Positions 11,419 through 20,247 of a stretch of DNA of 64,000 bases are shown here, in pieces. Under the pieces are notes generated by a model. That model made no database searches, had not been told where the DNA came from, and saw only the letters and a list, made by a program, of their open reading frames with translations. The stretch's first letter is position 1; the number at the start of each line of letters is the position of its first letter. This DNA is from Bog-756 sp963812885 (lineage in GTDB: Bacteria; Actinomycetota; Acidimicrobiia; Acidimicrobiales; RAAP-2), in contig CAWEWZ010000009.1 of the NCBI GenBank assembly GCA_963812885.1, positions 207,053 to 271,052 on the forward strand, in the 5' to 3' direction. The translations under genes and the position numbers were made by a program.

Positions 11419-12032
11419 TCGTCGCCGAGGGACCCCCGCTCCCCGGTGGCCGGCTCAGTTCCCGGGGCAGGCCGACCGGGCGCAGGAGATGGTCCCGTCG
11501 CGCCAAGCACGTTGCGCTTCGTTTCGCTCTTCTCGTGGGGGCGTATTTGGTCTGGGGGGCGACCGCACTGATCCTGTCCCACACCAACGGGAGTTCATCG
11601 GTGATCGGCTCGTCGGTCAACGGCCACATCACTCAGATCACCCGGGCGGGCCCCACCGTCCTCCAGGAGGACCCCGGGCCAGTGCAGGTCATTCTCCTCG
11701 GGCTCGCCGGTGCGCTCCTCATCGCCACGGCCAGCGTGGTGTGGCGAGTGGTCCGTCGATCGAAGAAGGTCGGTGTCACCGGGATGATCGTGGCCGGCCT
11801 GGTCGGCGCCGTGGCTCTTCTGGGCATGCTCACGATCGGCATGTTGATCATACCTCTGGCCGCCCTCCTCGTCGCCCTGGCCCTCCCAATTGCCCCTGAC
11901 CGCTGGCGGACGCTCCCTCCTCCCCAGCCCCATCCGGGCTGGTACGCCGATCCGGCCGGGGAAGCATCGTGGCGCTACTGGAATGGGATCGTCTGGACCG
12001 AGGACCTGGCCCCGATGGTCGCTCCAGAATGA
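11415..12032 (+). CDS. DUF2510 membrane protein
   Basis: The 205-residue protein has a basic N-terminus, a membrane segment near residues 36-53, a second near 92-113 and a hydrophobic hairpin near 119-158. It then has a C-terminal DUF2510 motif, HPGWYADPAGEASWRYWNG followed by WT. DUF2510 is a short, Trp-rich actinobacterial module of unknown role found at the ends of membrane proteins. GTG 11415 overlaps the TetR stop. Nothing further about its function can be read from the sequence. Confidence 0.8.
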   Translation: MIVAEGPPLPGGRLSSRGRPTGRRRWSRRAKHVALRFALLVGAYLVWGATALILSHTNGSSSVIGSSVNGHITQITRAGPTVLQEDPGPVQVILLGLAGALLIATASVVWRVVRRSKKVGVTGMIVAGLVGAVALLGMLTIGMLIIPLAALLVALALPIAPDRWRTLPPPQPHPGWYADPAGEASWRYWNGIVWTEDLAPMVAPE

Positions 12033-12279
12033 GCAGACTCGACCCGGTTCGGTTTGGGGATGACAGCCGGGTCGTGGGGGCGCGCCGCGTCTTCGCCGTC
12101 CAGCGGTCCTCGGCCTTCAGGATTTCCATCCCGTAGAACTCCAGGGGATCATCAAGGAATTCGGGTACCCGATCCGCCCCGCCCCGGGCGACGGCCTGCA
12201 CGGAACACTGCTCGGCTCGATCGGCCCGCCCATCCCTCGGCTCCGGGCCTGGGTTCGCGTGTGGGAATGTTGGTCTCCC

Positions 12280-13254
12280 ATGTTTCGCCGAAAATCTCGC
12301 CGCATCCCGACCCGGGGGACCCTGCCCGCCGACGCCCCGATGGTCGAGGCCGTCGGCCTGGTCAAGCGGTTCGGTCCGTTCGCCGCCGTCGACGGGATCG
12401 ATGTTCGGGTGGAACAGGGGGAGACCTTCGGTTTCCTCGGCCCCAACGGGGCGGGGAAGACCTCGACCATGAAGATGATCTCGTGCATGTCACCGCTCAG
12501 TGACGGCACCCTGCGGGTCCTCGGTCGCGATCCGGCCACCGACGGGCCGGCCATCCGGGCCCGGCTCGGACTCGTCCCCCAGGACGACACCCTCGAGCTC
12601 GAGCTGTCGGTGCTGGACAACATCTACCTCTACGGTCGCTACTTCGACCTGCCCAAGAAGGTCATCCTCGAACGGGCCGACCGTCTCCTCGACTTCGCCC
12701 AGCTCGGCGATCGCCGCCATGACAAAGTCGATGCGCTGTCCGGGGGCATGAAACGACGCCTGACCATCGCTCGGTCGCTGGTGTCCGACCCCGACCTCCT
12801 CATCCTGGACGAGCCCACCACCGGCCTCGACCCCCAGGCCCGCCATCTGTTGTGGGAGCGGCTCTACCGGTTGAAGGCCGACGGTGTGACCCTGATCATC
12901 ACCACCCACTACATGGACGAGGCCGAGCAGCTCTGCGACCGTCTCGTGGTGATGGACCATGGCCACATCGTGGCCGAGGGCCCGCCGCGCACCCTGATCG
13001 ACCGCCTGTCGACCAAGGAGGTGCTGGAGCTGCGCTTCGGGCTCGACAGCCACGAGCACTCGGCCAAGGAGGTGGCCGACGTGGCCGAGCGGGTCGAGGT
13101 TCTGCCTGACCGACTGCTCCTCTATGTCGACGATGGCGACCAGGCCCTGGCCGCGGTGCACGCCAGAGGCCTCGTCCCCGAGAGCGCACTGGTGCGCCGC
13201 TCGACCCTCGAGGATGTCTTTCTCGCCCTCACCGGGCGCACCCTGGTGGATTGA
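12280..13254 (+). CDS. ABC exporter ATP-binding protein (DrrA/NodI type)
   Basis: This is the nucleotide-binding subunit of an ABC-2 exporter. It has Walker A GPNGAGKTSTMKM, Q-loop LGLVPQDD, signature LSGGMKRRL, Walker B LLILDEPTTGLDPQA and switch His TTHYMDEAEQL. The C-terminal extension of about 90 residues ending STLEDVFLALTGR is typical of the DrrA/NodI drug or lipid-linked exporter subfamily. ATG 12280 gives the shorter likely protein; a GTG at 12259 is also in frame. It is followed after 17 bp by two ABC-2 permeases, so the transporter is complete. The substrate is unknown. Confidence 0.93.
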   Translation: MFRRKSRRIPTRGTLPADAPMVEAVGLVKRFGPFAAVDGIDVRVEQGETFGFLGPNGAGKTSTMKMISCMSPLSDGTLRVLGRDPATDGPAIRARLGLVPQDDTLELELSVLDNIYLYGRYFDLPKKVILERADRLLDFAQLGDRRHDKVDALSGGMKRRLTIARSLVSDPDLLILDEPTTGLDPQARHLLWERLYRLKADGVTLIITTHYMDEAEQLCDRLVVMDHGHIVAEGPPRTLIDRLSTKEVLELRFGLDSHEHSAKEVADVAERVEVLPDRLLLYVDDGDQALAAVHARGLVPESALVRRSTLEDVFLALTGRTLVD

Positions 13255-13271
13255 CGGGGTGAGGGACGTGG

Positions 13272-14087
13272 ATGCTGACGCGCTCGACCGACCGGGGGAT
13301 CGCCGAGCCGCAGGCCGGCTGGCCGACCTGGCTGCGGTCACTGTGGCACAACTGGTACGTCTACTCGAAGACATGGCGCTCGTCGCTGACCACCAGCTTC
13401 TTACAGCCGGTGATGTACCTGGCCGCGATGGGGCTCGGGATCGGGAGCCTGGTCAATCGGCACAGTGGCGGGGTCAACGGAGTGCCTTATCTCGACTTCG
13501 TGGCTCCCGGTCTGCTGGCGGCCACGATGCTCCAGATGGGCGTGGCCGAGTGCTCCTACCCGGTGATGGCCGGCCTCAAGTGGGACCGCACCTACTGGGC
13601 CAAGGTGGCCACCCCGCTGGGGGTCACCGACGTGGTGATCGGCCACCTCGGCTGGACCGTGGTCCGGTTCGCCTCGGTGGCCGCCGTCTTCCTGGCCGTC
13701 ATGGCTGCCTTCGGCGTGGTGGCGTCGCCATGGGCGCTGCTGGTCGTACCGGTCGCCGTCCTGTCGGGCCTGGCCACCGCCGCCCCGACGGCCGCCTTCT
13801 CCGCCACCCAGGACTCCGACTACGGGATGGCCCTGCTCTTCCGACTCGGCGTCCTCCCGATGTTCCTCTTCTCCGGCGTCTTCTATCCGGTGACCCGCCT
13901 TCCGCAGTGGGCCCAGGTGCTGGCCCAGATCGTGCCGCTGACCCACGGGGTCAACCTGTGCCGGGCCCTGACCCTGGGTACCGGATTCGGCTGGGGACTG
14001 CTGTTCGATCTGGCCTACCTGACGGCCTGGAGCGCGGTGGGGCTGGCCTTGGCCCTCAGGACCTTCGGCCGGAGGTTGGTGCAGTGA
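13272..14087 (+). CDS. ABC-2 type permease (first)
   Basis: The 271-residue integral membrane protein has about six hydrophobic segments and the ABC-2 permease hallmark LPMFLFSGVFYPVTRLPQWAQ near the C-terminus. The N-terminus (WLRSLWHNWYVYSKTWRSSL) is the usual amphipathic interface helix. It resembles NodJ/DrrB proteins. It follows the ATPase gene and overlaps the second permease by 4 bp (GTGA), so the three are co-transcribed and presumably form one exporter with a heterodimeric membrane part. Confidence 0.9.
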   Translation: MLTRSTDRGIAEPQAGWPTWLRSLWHNWYVYSKTWRSSLTTSFLQPVMYLAAMGLGIGSLVNRHSGGVNGVPYLDFVAPGLLAATMLQMGVAECSYPVMAGLKWDRTYWAKVATPLGVTDVVIGHLGWTVVRFASVAAVFLAVMAAFGVVASPWALLVVPVAVLSGLATAAPTAAFSATQDSDYGMALLFRLGVLPMFLFSGVFYPVTRLPQWAQVLAQIVPLTHGVNLCRALTLGTGFGWGLLFDLAYLTAWSAVGLALALRTFGRRLVQ

Positions 14088-14968
14088 GTCGATCCGACGG
14101 CGTGAGCGAAGATGCCGGCAGTGTGGCCACGGCGGCGATCGCGGTGAAGAGCGGAGGCGCGCGCGGGCTCAGCCCCGCCCTGCCGTCGCGACTCATTCCG
14201 CCGCTCGGCAGCCGACGGTCCCTGTTGTTGCTCGAGCGGAACGCCCGTCTCTACCTACGCCACCGGGTCCTCTTCCTCACCGGAGTGCTGGAGCCGCTCC
14301 TGTTCCTGTTGTCCATCGGCATCGGGCTCGGCGGGCTGGTCGGCCCGATCAAGGTGGGAAGCACCGAGGTGTCCTATGCGGCCTTCGTGGCGCCGGCGCT
14401 GCTGGCCACCTCGGCCATGAACGGGGCGATGATCGATTCGATCTTCAACATGTTCTTCAAACTCAAGATCACCCATCTCTACGACTCGGTGCTGGCCACC
14501 CCGCTCGACGCAAACGATGTGGCCCTGGGCGAAGTCGGCTGGGCGGTGCTCCGCGGCCTCTTCTACGCCACCACCTTCGTGATCATCATGATCGTCCTGG
14601 GAGACGTCCGGAGCTGGATGGTGGTGTTCTGCCTGCCGGCGAGCGTGCTCCTCAGCGCGGCGTTTGCCGCCGTTGGGATGGCGGCCACCACCCACATGCG
14701 GAGCTGGCAGGACTTCGACATGGTCTCGCTGGTGTTCATGCCGCTCTTCCTCTTCTCGGGCACCTTCTACCCGATCAGTGCCTATCCGTCCTGGTTGGCG
14801 CACATCGTGGCCATCACACCGCTCTACCAGGGGGTGGAGATCAATCGGGCCTTCTCGCTCGGCCAGCTCCATTGGAGCCTGCTGGCCAACGCGGCCTACC
14901 TGGTCGTCCTCTTCGGTGTGGGTTACGGAATGGCCAGCCGGCGCCTCAACCGGCTCCTGCTGCCATGA
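14084..14968 (+). CDS. ABC-2 type permease (second)
   Basis: This is a 294-residue paralogue of the preceding permease, starting at GTG 14084. After a polar N-terminus of about 45 residues it has the interface helix LLLLERNARLYLRHR, about six membrane segments and the same hallmark FMPLFLFSGTFYPISAYPSW. Two different permeases beside one ATPase suggest an asymmetric ABC-2 exporter. The gene ends the operon. Confidence 0.9.
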   Translation: MSRSDGVSEDAGSVATAAIAVKSGGARGLSPALPSRLIPPLGSRRSLLLLERNARLYLRHRVLFLTGVLEPLLFLLSIGIGLGGLVGPIKVGSTEVSYAAFVAPALLATSAMNGAMIDSIFNMFFKLKITHLYDSVLATPLDANDVALGEVGWAVLRGLFYATTFVIIMIVLGDVRSWMVVFCLPASVLLSAAFAAVGMAATTHMRSWQDFDMVSLVFMPLFLFSGTFYPISAYPSWLAHIVAITPLYQGVEINRAFSLGQLHWSLLANAAYLVVLFGVGYGMASRRLNRLLLP

Positions 14969-15082
14969 CGGACCCCTTCTGACCGATGGCCCGAGGTGGC
15001 CAGACCGGGATGGGGAGATCCTCTGCCGCACGCGTGATGGAGGCACGCCGATGTCGGCATAGACCTCCATGCCGCGCCGACG

Positions 15083-16015
15083 ATGCCAGAATCGAGTGTC
15101 GACCGACCGTCGTTCGAACACGGGTGCGGCCGCCGATGTCGGGCGGCCACAGACGCACCCGCCTCTCAGGAGCCAATTCGTGTCATCCAACCGCTGGACA
15201 ATGGAGTGACCGAGCCCACCGGCTCCGCCGATTCCGCCGATTCCGCCGAGCCCACCGAGCCCACCCGGTCCGCCGGTTCCGCCGAGCCCACCCGGTCCAC
15301 CGGCTCCGCCGAGCCCACCCGGTCCGCCGGTTCCGCCGAGCCCACCCGGTCCGCCGGTTCCGCCGAGCCCACCCGGTCCGCCGGTTCCGCCGAGCCCACC
15401 AAGCCCACCCGGTCCGCGGGATCCGGGTTGACGCCCGGGCCCGGCGAGTCCGCAGATCCCACCGTGTCCGTCGACCCGGGCACGGCCGCGGACCCGCTGA
15501 ACTCATCCGGTCCCAGCCCGTTCGAGCCCGAGCGCATGCACGCAGTGCAGTGGCTGGCCGACTACGTCTACGGCACCATCTCCACGCTGGTGGCCATCGC
15601 CGGTCTCACCTTCGAGACCAACCCGGAGGCATTGACCACCGCGGGCGTGGTGGTGGTGGGTGCTGTGTCCATCTGGTTCGCCCACACCCTGGCCCGTCTG
15701 GTCACCACCCGGTCGTGGCAGGATCTCAAGGTCCAGCGGTCGGACATCCGTGCCCAGCTTCTCGGATCGTGGTCGATCGTGGCCGCCGCCCTCCCGGCCA
15801 CCATCATCTTCACCCTGGCCGGTATCCATCTCTGGGATGTGGACACCGCCTTCGTCCTGGCCGAAATCGTCGGGGTGCTGGCCCTCGCCGTGGTGGGCAT
15901 CGGCACCGTTGGTGGCAAGGAACGATCGATGGCTCGACGGATCTTCTACGTCGTGGGCCTGGTCTCGGTGGGGGTCATGATCGTCCTGCTCGAGCTGGTG
16001 GTGCACCTCCTCTGA
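15083..16015 (+). CDS. membrane protein with N-terminal Ser/Ala/Glu/Pro repeat tract
   Basis: The 310-residue protein is not assigned to a named family. Residues about 50-115 consist of a nine-residue repeat of the form AEPTRSAGS, encoded by near-identical 27-bp DNA units. About 35 more polar residues follow, then four membrane segments (ADYVYGTISTLVAIAGLTF, GVVVVGAVSIWFAHTLARL, GSWSIVAAALPATIIFTLA and a C-terminal pair). The C-terminal half looks like a small conserved actinobacterial membrane domain. The Ser/Thr/Pro-rich repeat could be a flexible, possibly glycosylated spacer; its side of the membrane is not known. The start is uncertain because no clear ribosome-binding site is seen. Confidence 0.6.
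   Translation: MPESSVDRPSFEHGCGRRCRAATDAPASQEPIRVIQPLDNGVTEPTGSADSADSAEPTEPTRSAGSAEPTRSTGSAEPTRSAGSAEPTRSAGSAEPTRSAGSAEPTKPTRSAGSGLTPGPGESADPTVSVDPGTAADPLNSSGPSPFEPERMHAVQWLADYVYGTISTLVAIAGLTFETNPEALTTAGVVVVGAVSIWFAHTLARLVTTRSWQDLKVQRSDIRAQLLGSWSIVAAALPATIIFTLAGIHLWDVDTAFVLAEIVGVLALAVVGIGTVGGKERSMARRIFYVVGLVSVGVMIVLLELVVHLL
15245..15418 (+). repeat. 27-bp coding tandem repeat
   Basis: Copies of gccgagcccacccggtccgc plus seven bases begin at 15281, 15308, 15335, 15362 and 15389, with degenerate copies at both ends. The unit is an exact multiple of three, so copy-number change would keep the reading frame and alter only spacer length. Confidence 0.85.
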
Positions 16016-16097
16016 GCGCCGCCTGAAGAAACCACGCCGGTAGTATGGAGAGGCCTCGCTCAGCGATTCCGCGGCGAGATGCCCGAAGGGGAGGCCG

Positions 16098-16421
16098 ATG
16101 GCGCGTGACCAGAGTGGCAGTCAGGTTGATGGAGAGGGCTCCGTCCCTGAGGAGTCCTTGGGGTTCGGTATCAGCGAAGCCGAACTTGCCGAACTCGCCC
16201 TTGCTGCCGATCCCGACGCTCCCCTGGCTGACGATGCGGTGCCCCTTGCCGTCTATCTCGACCAGGCTCCCGGTCTCCTGCCCTCCTGGTACATGCCCTC
16301 CCCGATGATCCGACGGGGCAAGGGCTGGCGAGTCCCGGTGGTGCTGGTGATCGTGGCCGCCTTCGTGATCATCGAGGCGTTCGGGCTGTGCAGCACCTTC
16401 GGCCAACTCGTCCCGGCCTGA
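16098..16421 (+). CDS. small single-pass membrane protein
   Basis: This 107-residue protein has an acidic N-terminal half (EAELAELALAADPDAPLADD), a conserved-looking WYMPSPMIRRGKGWRVP and one C-terminal membrane helix (VVLVIVAAFVIIEAFGLC). It is probably a type II or tail-anchored protein. Its family was not recognised. The start at ATG 16098 follows GGGGAGGCCG. It stands alone between two other membrane or envelope genes. Confidence 0.6.
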   Translation: MARDQSGSQVDGEGSVPEESLGFGISEAELAELALAADPDAPLADDAVPLAVYLDQAPGLLPSWYMPSPMIRRGKGWRVPVVLVIVAAFVIIEAFGLCSTFGQLVPA

Positions 16422-16695
16422 GAAGTGGGTCGCTCCAGGCCCGGCCCGAGCCGTGGGCCGGAGCCGACTCAGAGGCCGAATCGGCCCCGGCCGCGCCTCC
16501 GCCGCCCATTCGAACGCTATCTGTGGTGAAGCAACCCCGCTGAGTGATACTGGGTCGAGAACGTGTCTGGATGCGTTGCGGAGGTCGTCGACAACCCGGC
16601 AAGATGGATCCAACAGGCAGCCGTCGCAGGCGGGTAACGTGGTCTGTGAAGGGGCACGCAGGGGGAACCCCCCTACGGGAAGAAGGGCAACCATT

Positions 16696-17019
16696 ATGTG
16701 GGCAAGACGTTTGTTGATCGGCTCGGGTGTCGCAGTCGCATCGCTGATCGCGGTTCCGTCCGCGGCCGGCGCGGCCAGTTGTGGGTCCATGTCCGGGGTG
16801 AACTGTTCGACGAAGCCTCCGGCGATCGCCGGCACGGTGAAGCCGCCGAGTCAGCTGCCCGCCACGCTGGGTACGGGGAGCTCAGGGCCGACCACGGCTC
16901 CGACCACCAGTCTGCCCTTCACCGGTGCAGACGTGGAAGAGTTGGCCGTGGTGGGAGTCGGTGCGGTTCTGGCCGGCAGCCTGCTGATGCGCCGCCGTCG
17001 TCGTCCGGTCGTTTCCTGA
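16696..17019 (+). CDS. tiny LPFTG-anchored cell-wall protein (sortase substrate)
   Basis: The 107-residue precursor has an N-terminal signal peptide (MWARRLLIGSGVAVASLIAV, cleavage near AAGA-A at residues 25-27). It then has a mature region of only about 50 residues rich in Pro/Thr/Ser with two Cys, the sortase signal LPFTG at 73-77, a hydrophobic segment and the basic tail RRRRRP. The ATG follows GGGAAGAAGGGCAACC. A GGGGG-AA-CCCCC hairpin at 16661-16672 sits just before that ribosome-binding site. A convergent class E sortase begins 1.1 kb away and ends 213 bp downstream, so it is the probable anchoring enzyme. Confidence 0.8.
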   Translation: MWARRLLIGSGVAVASLIAVPSAAGAASCGSMSGVNCSTKPPAIAGTVKPPSQLPATLGTGSSGPTTAPTTSLPFTGADVEELAVVGVGAVLAGSLLMRRRRRPVVS

Positions 17020-17042
17020 AGCTCACCTCGGTGTGAGGTGCA

Positions 17043-17064
17043 GCTGCCGACTCCGGTCGGCAGC
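17043..17064 (+). terminator. hairpin terminator after the LPFTG gene
   Basis: GCTGCCGAC-tccg-GTCGGCAGC forms a perfect 9-bp stem with a four-base loop, 24 bp after the LPFTG stop codon and between convergent genes. There is no U tract, as is common in high-GC actinobacteria, so it may act in either direction. Confidence 0.5.
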
Positions 17065-17231
17065 ACCGGAACACGCTCCATCGAGGGCCGTCAGCACCCG
17101 GTGCAGGACGCGGATTCGCTAGTCTGAAACACCGCCCCGGGCCTCTGACGCGCCATCGTGACCCTCGAGAAGCCCCCGACCTACGCCGCCACCCTGCCGC
17201 GACGCAGCATGCGGGATTCCCGTGCCGACCG

Positions 17232-18152
17232 TCAGTAGCTGGCCGGGAGCAACGGAGCCGCCACCTGGAAGAAGAAGAAGACCACGACCAGCCAGGCGAT
17301 CAGTCCGCCGGCGATCACGGCGACACGCCGCCCTCCCCGGGTCCGCCGTTCCCACACCCAGACCACCGTGGTCAGGACAGCCACCGCGGTCCCCCACAGG
17401 ATGGCGGCCAGCCAATCGTGCGCCGGTGTCGCTGACGCGTTCTGCGCCGCCACCGACGTCCTCACTCTCCGCCTCGGGACGCTGGTGACGACGTGCCTGG
17501 GGTGGGCCAGGATGCTGGCCACCAGGCGGGCGTGCACCACCAGCCGTTGACTGGCGCTGTAGCGCGGATTGCAGGTGGTCAAGGTGAGTGTCGGCCTGCG
17601 GGTCTGGTCGACCACCGCCACATCAGTGGGTGACACGGCCAGGCTCCCGGTCACCTGGTAGAGGAAGATCCCTTGCAGCGTGACGATGGTGATCGGGTCG
17701 CCCGGCACCAGCTCGTTGAGGTTGTAGAAGGGATGAAGGTACGTGGTCCGGTGCCCGGCGATGGCGGCATTGCCAATCTCGCCCGGCAGCGGTGTGCCTG
17801 GGTAATGGCCCGGACCGGTCTGGAGCTGGGCATCACCGGTTCCCTCGACGACCACCATGGACAGGTCGATCTTCGGGATCGTGATGGTGCCCACGGCACT
17901 GCCGATGGCCGGATCGAGGATCGGCGGCGCGGGTTGGGCCACCGGCGCCCGGGGCGCGGGGTCCGGGAGGGTGCTCGGTGTCGACGCGTCGGCACGTTGT
18001 TGGGCCTTGCTGAACTCGGTCCGCAGCAGGGCCTGGCTCCGGGCCGTCATCAATCCGGTTCCCCACAAGAGGTAGGGGATGAACAACAGGACCAACACTC
18101 CGGCAACCAGAACCACCCGCCCCACTGCCATCCGGATGGTCGTGAATGACAC
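17232..18152 (-). CDS. class E sortase
   Basis: This membrane-bound transpeptidase joins LPXTG-type proteins to the cell wall. The 306-residue protein has an N-terminal membrane helix (residues 11-30), a Pro-rich stalk and a sortase fold with His134 (IAGHRTT), Cys194 in TLTTCNPRYSASQRLVV and Arg203. The triad is complete. Unusually for many sortases, two more hydrophobic segments follow at the C-terminus (AILWGTAVAVLTTVVWVW and VIAGGLIAWLVVVFFFF). The adjacent LPFTG protein is the obvious substrate, although other substrates may lie outside the window. Confidence 0.9.
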   Translation of the reverse strand: MSFTTIRMAVGRVVLVAGVLVLLFIPYLLWGTGLMTARSQALLRTEFSKAQQRADASTPSTLPDPAPRAPVAQPAPPILDPAIGSAVGTITIPKIDLSMVVVEGTGDAQLQTGPGHYPGTPLPGEIGNAAIAGHRTTYLHPFYNLNELVPGDPITIVTLQGIFLYQVTGSLAVSPTDVAVVDQTRRPTLTLTTCNPRYSASQRLVVHARLVASILAHPRHVVTSVPRRRVRTSVAAQNASATPAHDWLAAILWGTAVAVLTTVVWVWERRTRGGRRVAVIAGGLIAWLVVVFFFFQVAAPLLPASY

Positions 18153-18309
18153 GTTGGGATGCTAGCGGCCGCGCCCCTTCAATCCTCGCCATGGCCGCTG
18201 GTGACGCAGGTTTGGAGGGTGGTTCCGGTACCATCAGAGGCCGTTGTCCGTTGCGCCGTTGAGCCCAGCCAGCCCCATTTGACTCGCTCACCGTCGCCTG
18301 AAAAATCGA

Positions 18310-20064
18310 GTGGTCGCGGTGAGCGAGAAGCGGGGTCGACGGCGACGCAGGTGGTTGATCGCCCTGGCTGTCGTAGCGGTCGTTGGCGTGTGGGCGCTGA
18401 TCGTGGGCCTCAAGACACTTTCCGCCTACCGGCACGACAAGACCGGTCTGGCGGCTCTGGAGCAGGTGAAGGCCGATCTCTCTCCCGGAGATCTGACCTC
18501 GGCCCAGTCGAGTCGACTTCTCGCCCAGGCCCACGCCGAGTTCGTGAGTGCCCAGTCGGACCTCTCCTCGCCTTTCTTCGCCCCCATCCAAGTGGTGCCG
18601 GTCATCGGACGTCAGTACACCGCCGTACGCGACCTGAGCTCGGCAGCGGGGACGGTGTCCGACGTCGGGTCGTCGTTCATCACCCAGGTGCACGACCTGC
18701 TCAATCAACCCCACGGCGCCGGCCCGGATCGGCTGACCTCGCTGCGCAAGCTCAGCGCACTGTCACTGTCGACCGAGCATCAACTGGCCGCAGTGAACAC
18801 CGGTCCTTCCCAGGCCCTGTTCGGCTCCCTGGCCGCCAAGCACAACCAGTTCGTCACCCAGCTCTACGACGCCCAGGTCCGTCTGACCAAGGCGGCGGCG
18901 GTGTCGGCGGCGGTGGCCGGAATTCTGCAGGGCCCCCAGAACTATCTGGTGCTGGCGGCCAACAATGCCGAGATGCGGGCCGGTTCCGGGGCCTTCCTCG
19001 ACGCCGGTGTGGCCTCCACCTCGGACGGCTCTGTTGATCTGAGCGGTTTCGTCCCCTCGGGTGACCACATCCTTCCGGCCGGCGAGGTCAACCCGACCGG
19101 TGACTTCCAGCGCGAATGGGGTTGGCTCCTCCCCGGAGTCGACCTCCGGAATCTGGGACTGACCCCGGAATTCGACGTCACCGCACCGCTGGCGGCACGT
19201 ATCTGGACCGGATTGACCGGTCAGAAGGTGAACGGGGTCATGGCCATCGACGTCGCCGGGGTCAAGCAACTGTTGGCCGTCACCGGGCCGGTGGTCGCTG
19301 ACGGACAGACGATCAGCGCCGACAACGTCGAGCAGTACCTGCTCCACGACCAGTATGTCGGCCTGACCGACGCCGCCGCCGGTGGGCAACAGCGACAGGA
19401 CGCCTTGGGCACCCTGACCAAAGCCGTCCTCCATCAGCTGGAGAGCCAGTCGACCGATCTGCGGTCGCTCGGCCAGGCGGTGTCCAGCGCGGTCGCCGGA
19501 CGCAACCTGATGATGTGGTCGAGCAATCGGGTCGATCAGGCCGCCTGGGTCCTCAGCGGTGTCAGTGGCAGCCTCGCCCCCCGTTCGGTCGATGTATCGC
19601 TCATCAACCGGGGCGGGAACAAACTCGACCAGTATCTTCCCGTCCACGTGACCGTGACTACCGCCCGGGCCGGCGCCAACACGACGGTGACCATGTCCAG
19701 CCAGCTGGCCAACATGACGCCGGCAGGCCAATCGCAGTTCATCGCCGGTCCCTTCCCGGGGGTCCCGGTGAGCTACGGAGGGTACTTCGGCATCGTGGCC
19801 GCCAACCTCCCGGCGTCGGCCAGCCACATCTCCATGACCGGCGCCGGCCCGGTGGACATCAAGGGGCCGGAAGGGCCGACCTGGGTGGTGGCGGCACCGC
19901 TCACCATTCCTTCCGGCACCACCTCGACGGTGGTGGTCCGCTTCCAGATGCCCGGTCACCACGGTTCGATGACCGTCGTCCCGTCGGCCCGCATCCCGGC
20001 CGAGCAATGGACCGCCGACGGTCGGAGCTTCGATGACTCGGAACCGGCCACGATCACCTGGTGA
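18310..20064 (+). CDS. DUF4012 domain protein
   Basis: The 584-residue protein starts at GTG 18310, with a basic N-terminus and one membrane helix (WLIALAVVAVVGVWALIVGL). A long extracytoplasmic region of the DUF4012 type follows. Characteristic blocks include APIQVVPVIGRQYTAV, NYLVLAANNAEMRAGSGAFL and GVMAIDVAGVKQLLAVTGPV. The NNxExRxxGG-like stretch is shared with LytR-associated and capsule-locus proteins. DUF4012 genes are commonly found in actinobacterial polysaccharide loci. A role in surface glycan attachment or processing is inference from that context. Confidence 0.8.
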   Translation: MVAVSEKRGRRRRRWLIALAVVAVVGVWALIVGLKTLSAYRHDKTGLAALEQVKADLSPGDLTSAQSSRLLAQAHAEFVSAQSDLSSPFFAPIQVVPVIGRQYTAVRDLSSAAGTVSDVGSSFITQVHDLLNQPHGAGPDRLTSLRKLSALSLSTEHQLAAVNTGPSQALFGSLAAKHNQFVTQLYDAQVRLTKAAAVSAAVAGILQGPQNYLVLAANNAEMRAGSGAFLDAGVASTSDGSVDLSGFVPSGDHILPAGEVNPTGDFQREWGWLLPGVDLRNLGLTPEFDVTAPLAARIWTGLTGQKVNGVMAIDVAGVKQLLAVTGPVVADGQTISADNVEQYLLHDQYVGLTDAAAGGQQRQDALGTLTKAVLHQLESQSTDLRSLGQAVSSAVAGRNLMMWSSNRVDQAAWVLSGVSGSLAPRSVDVSLINRGGNKLDQYLPVHVTVTTARAGANTTVTMSSQLANMTPAGQSQFIAGPFPGVPVSYGGYFGIVAANLPASASHISMTGAGPVDIKGPEGPTWVVAAPLTIPSGTTSTVVVRFQMPGHHGSMTVVPSARIPAEQWTADGRSFDDSEPATITW

Positions 20065-20121
20065 ACGCCGGCCGCCTCCATGACGCCATCCCGCGGTCGT
20101 TCGAAACCACAGAACGTGAGC

Positions 20122-20170
20122 GTGTGATCACACCAGTGATCGTTTGGCTACCCACCGTGACAAAGGTGGG
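20122..20170. promoter_or_regulatory. palindrome and leader hairpin before the NlpC/P60 gene
   Basis: GTGTGATCACAC (20122-20133) is a perfect 12-bp palindrome close to the half-sites bound by CRP/FNR-type regulators (TGTGA/TCACA). A small stem CCCACC-N8-GGTGGG lies at 20151-20170. Both are in the 183-bp gap before the peptidoglycan hydrolase gene. No ydaO-type (c-di-AMP) riboswitch was recognised, although such switches often precede these genes. Confidence 0.35.
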
Positions 20171-20247
20171 CTGACAAGTGCAACAACCCTGCAATCGCCA
20201 CTACTGTGGCGGGGGAACTTCGACCAACCCTCGACCGGAGATGACCG

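Noticed and set aside
18763..20007. 414-codon open frame antisense to the DUF4012 gene
   Set aside because: The sense strand carries a clear DUF4012 protein; the antisense frame is GC-driven openness.
20065..20247. c-di-AMP (ydaO) riboswitch before the NlpC/P60 gene
   Set aside because: The region is too short and the conserved ydaO core segments are absent.
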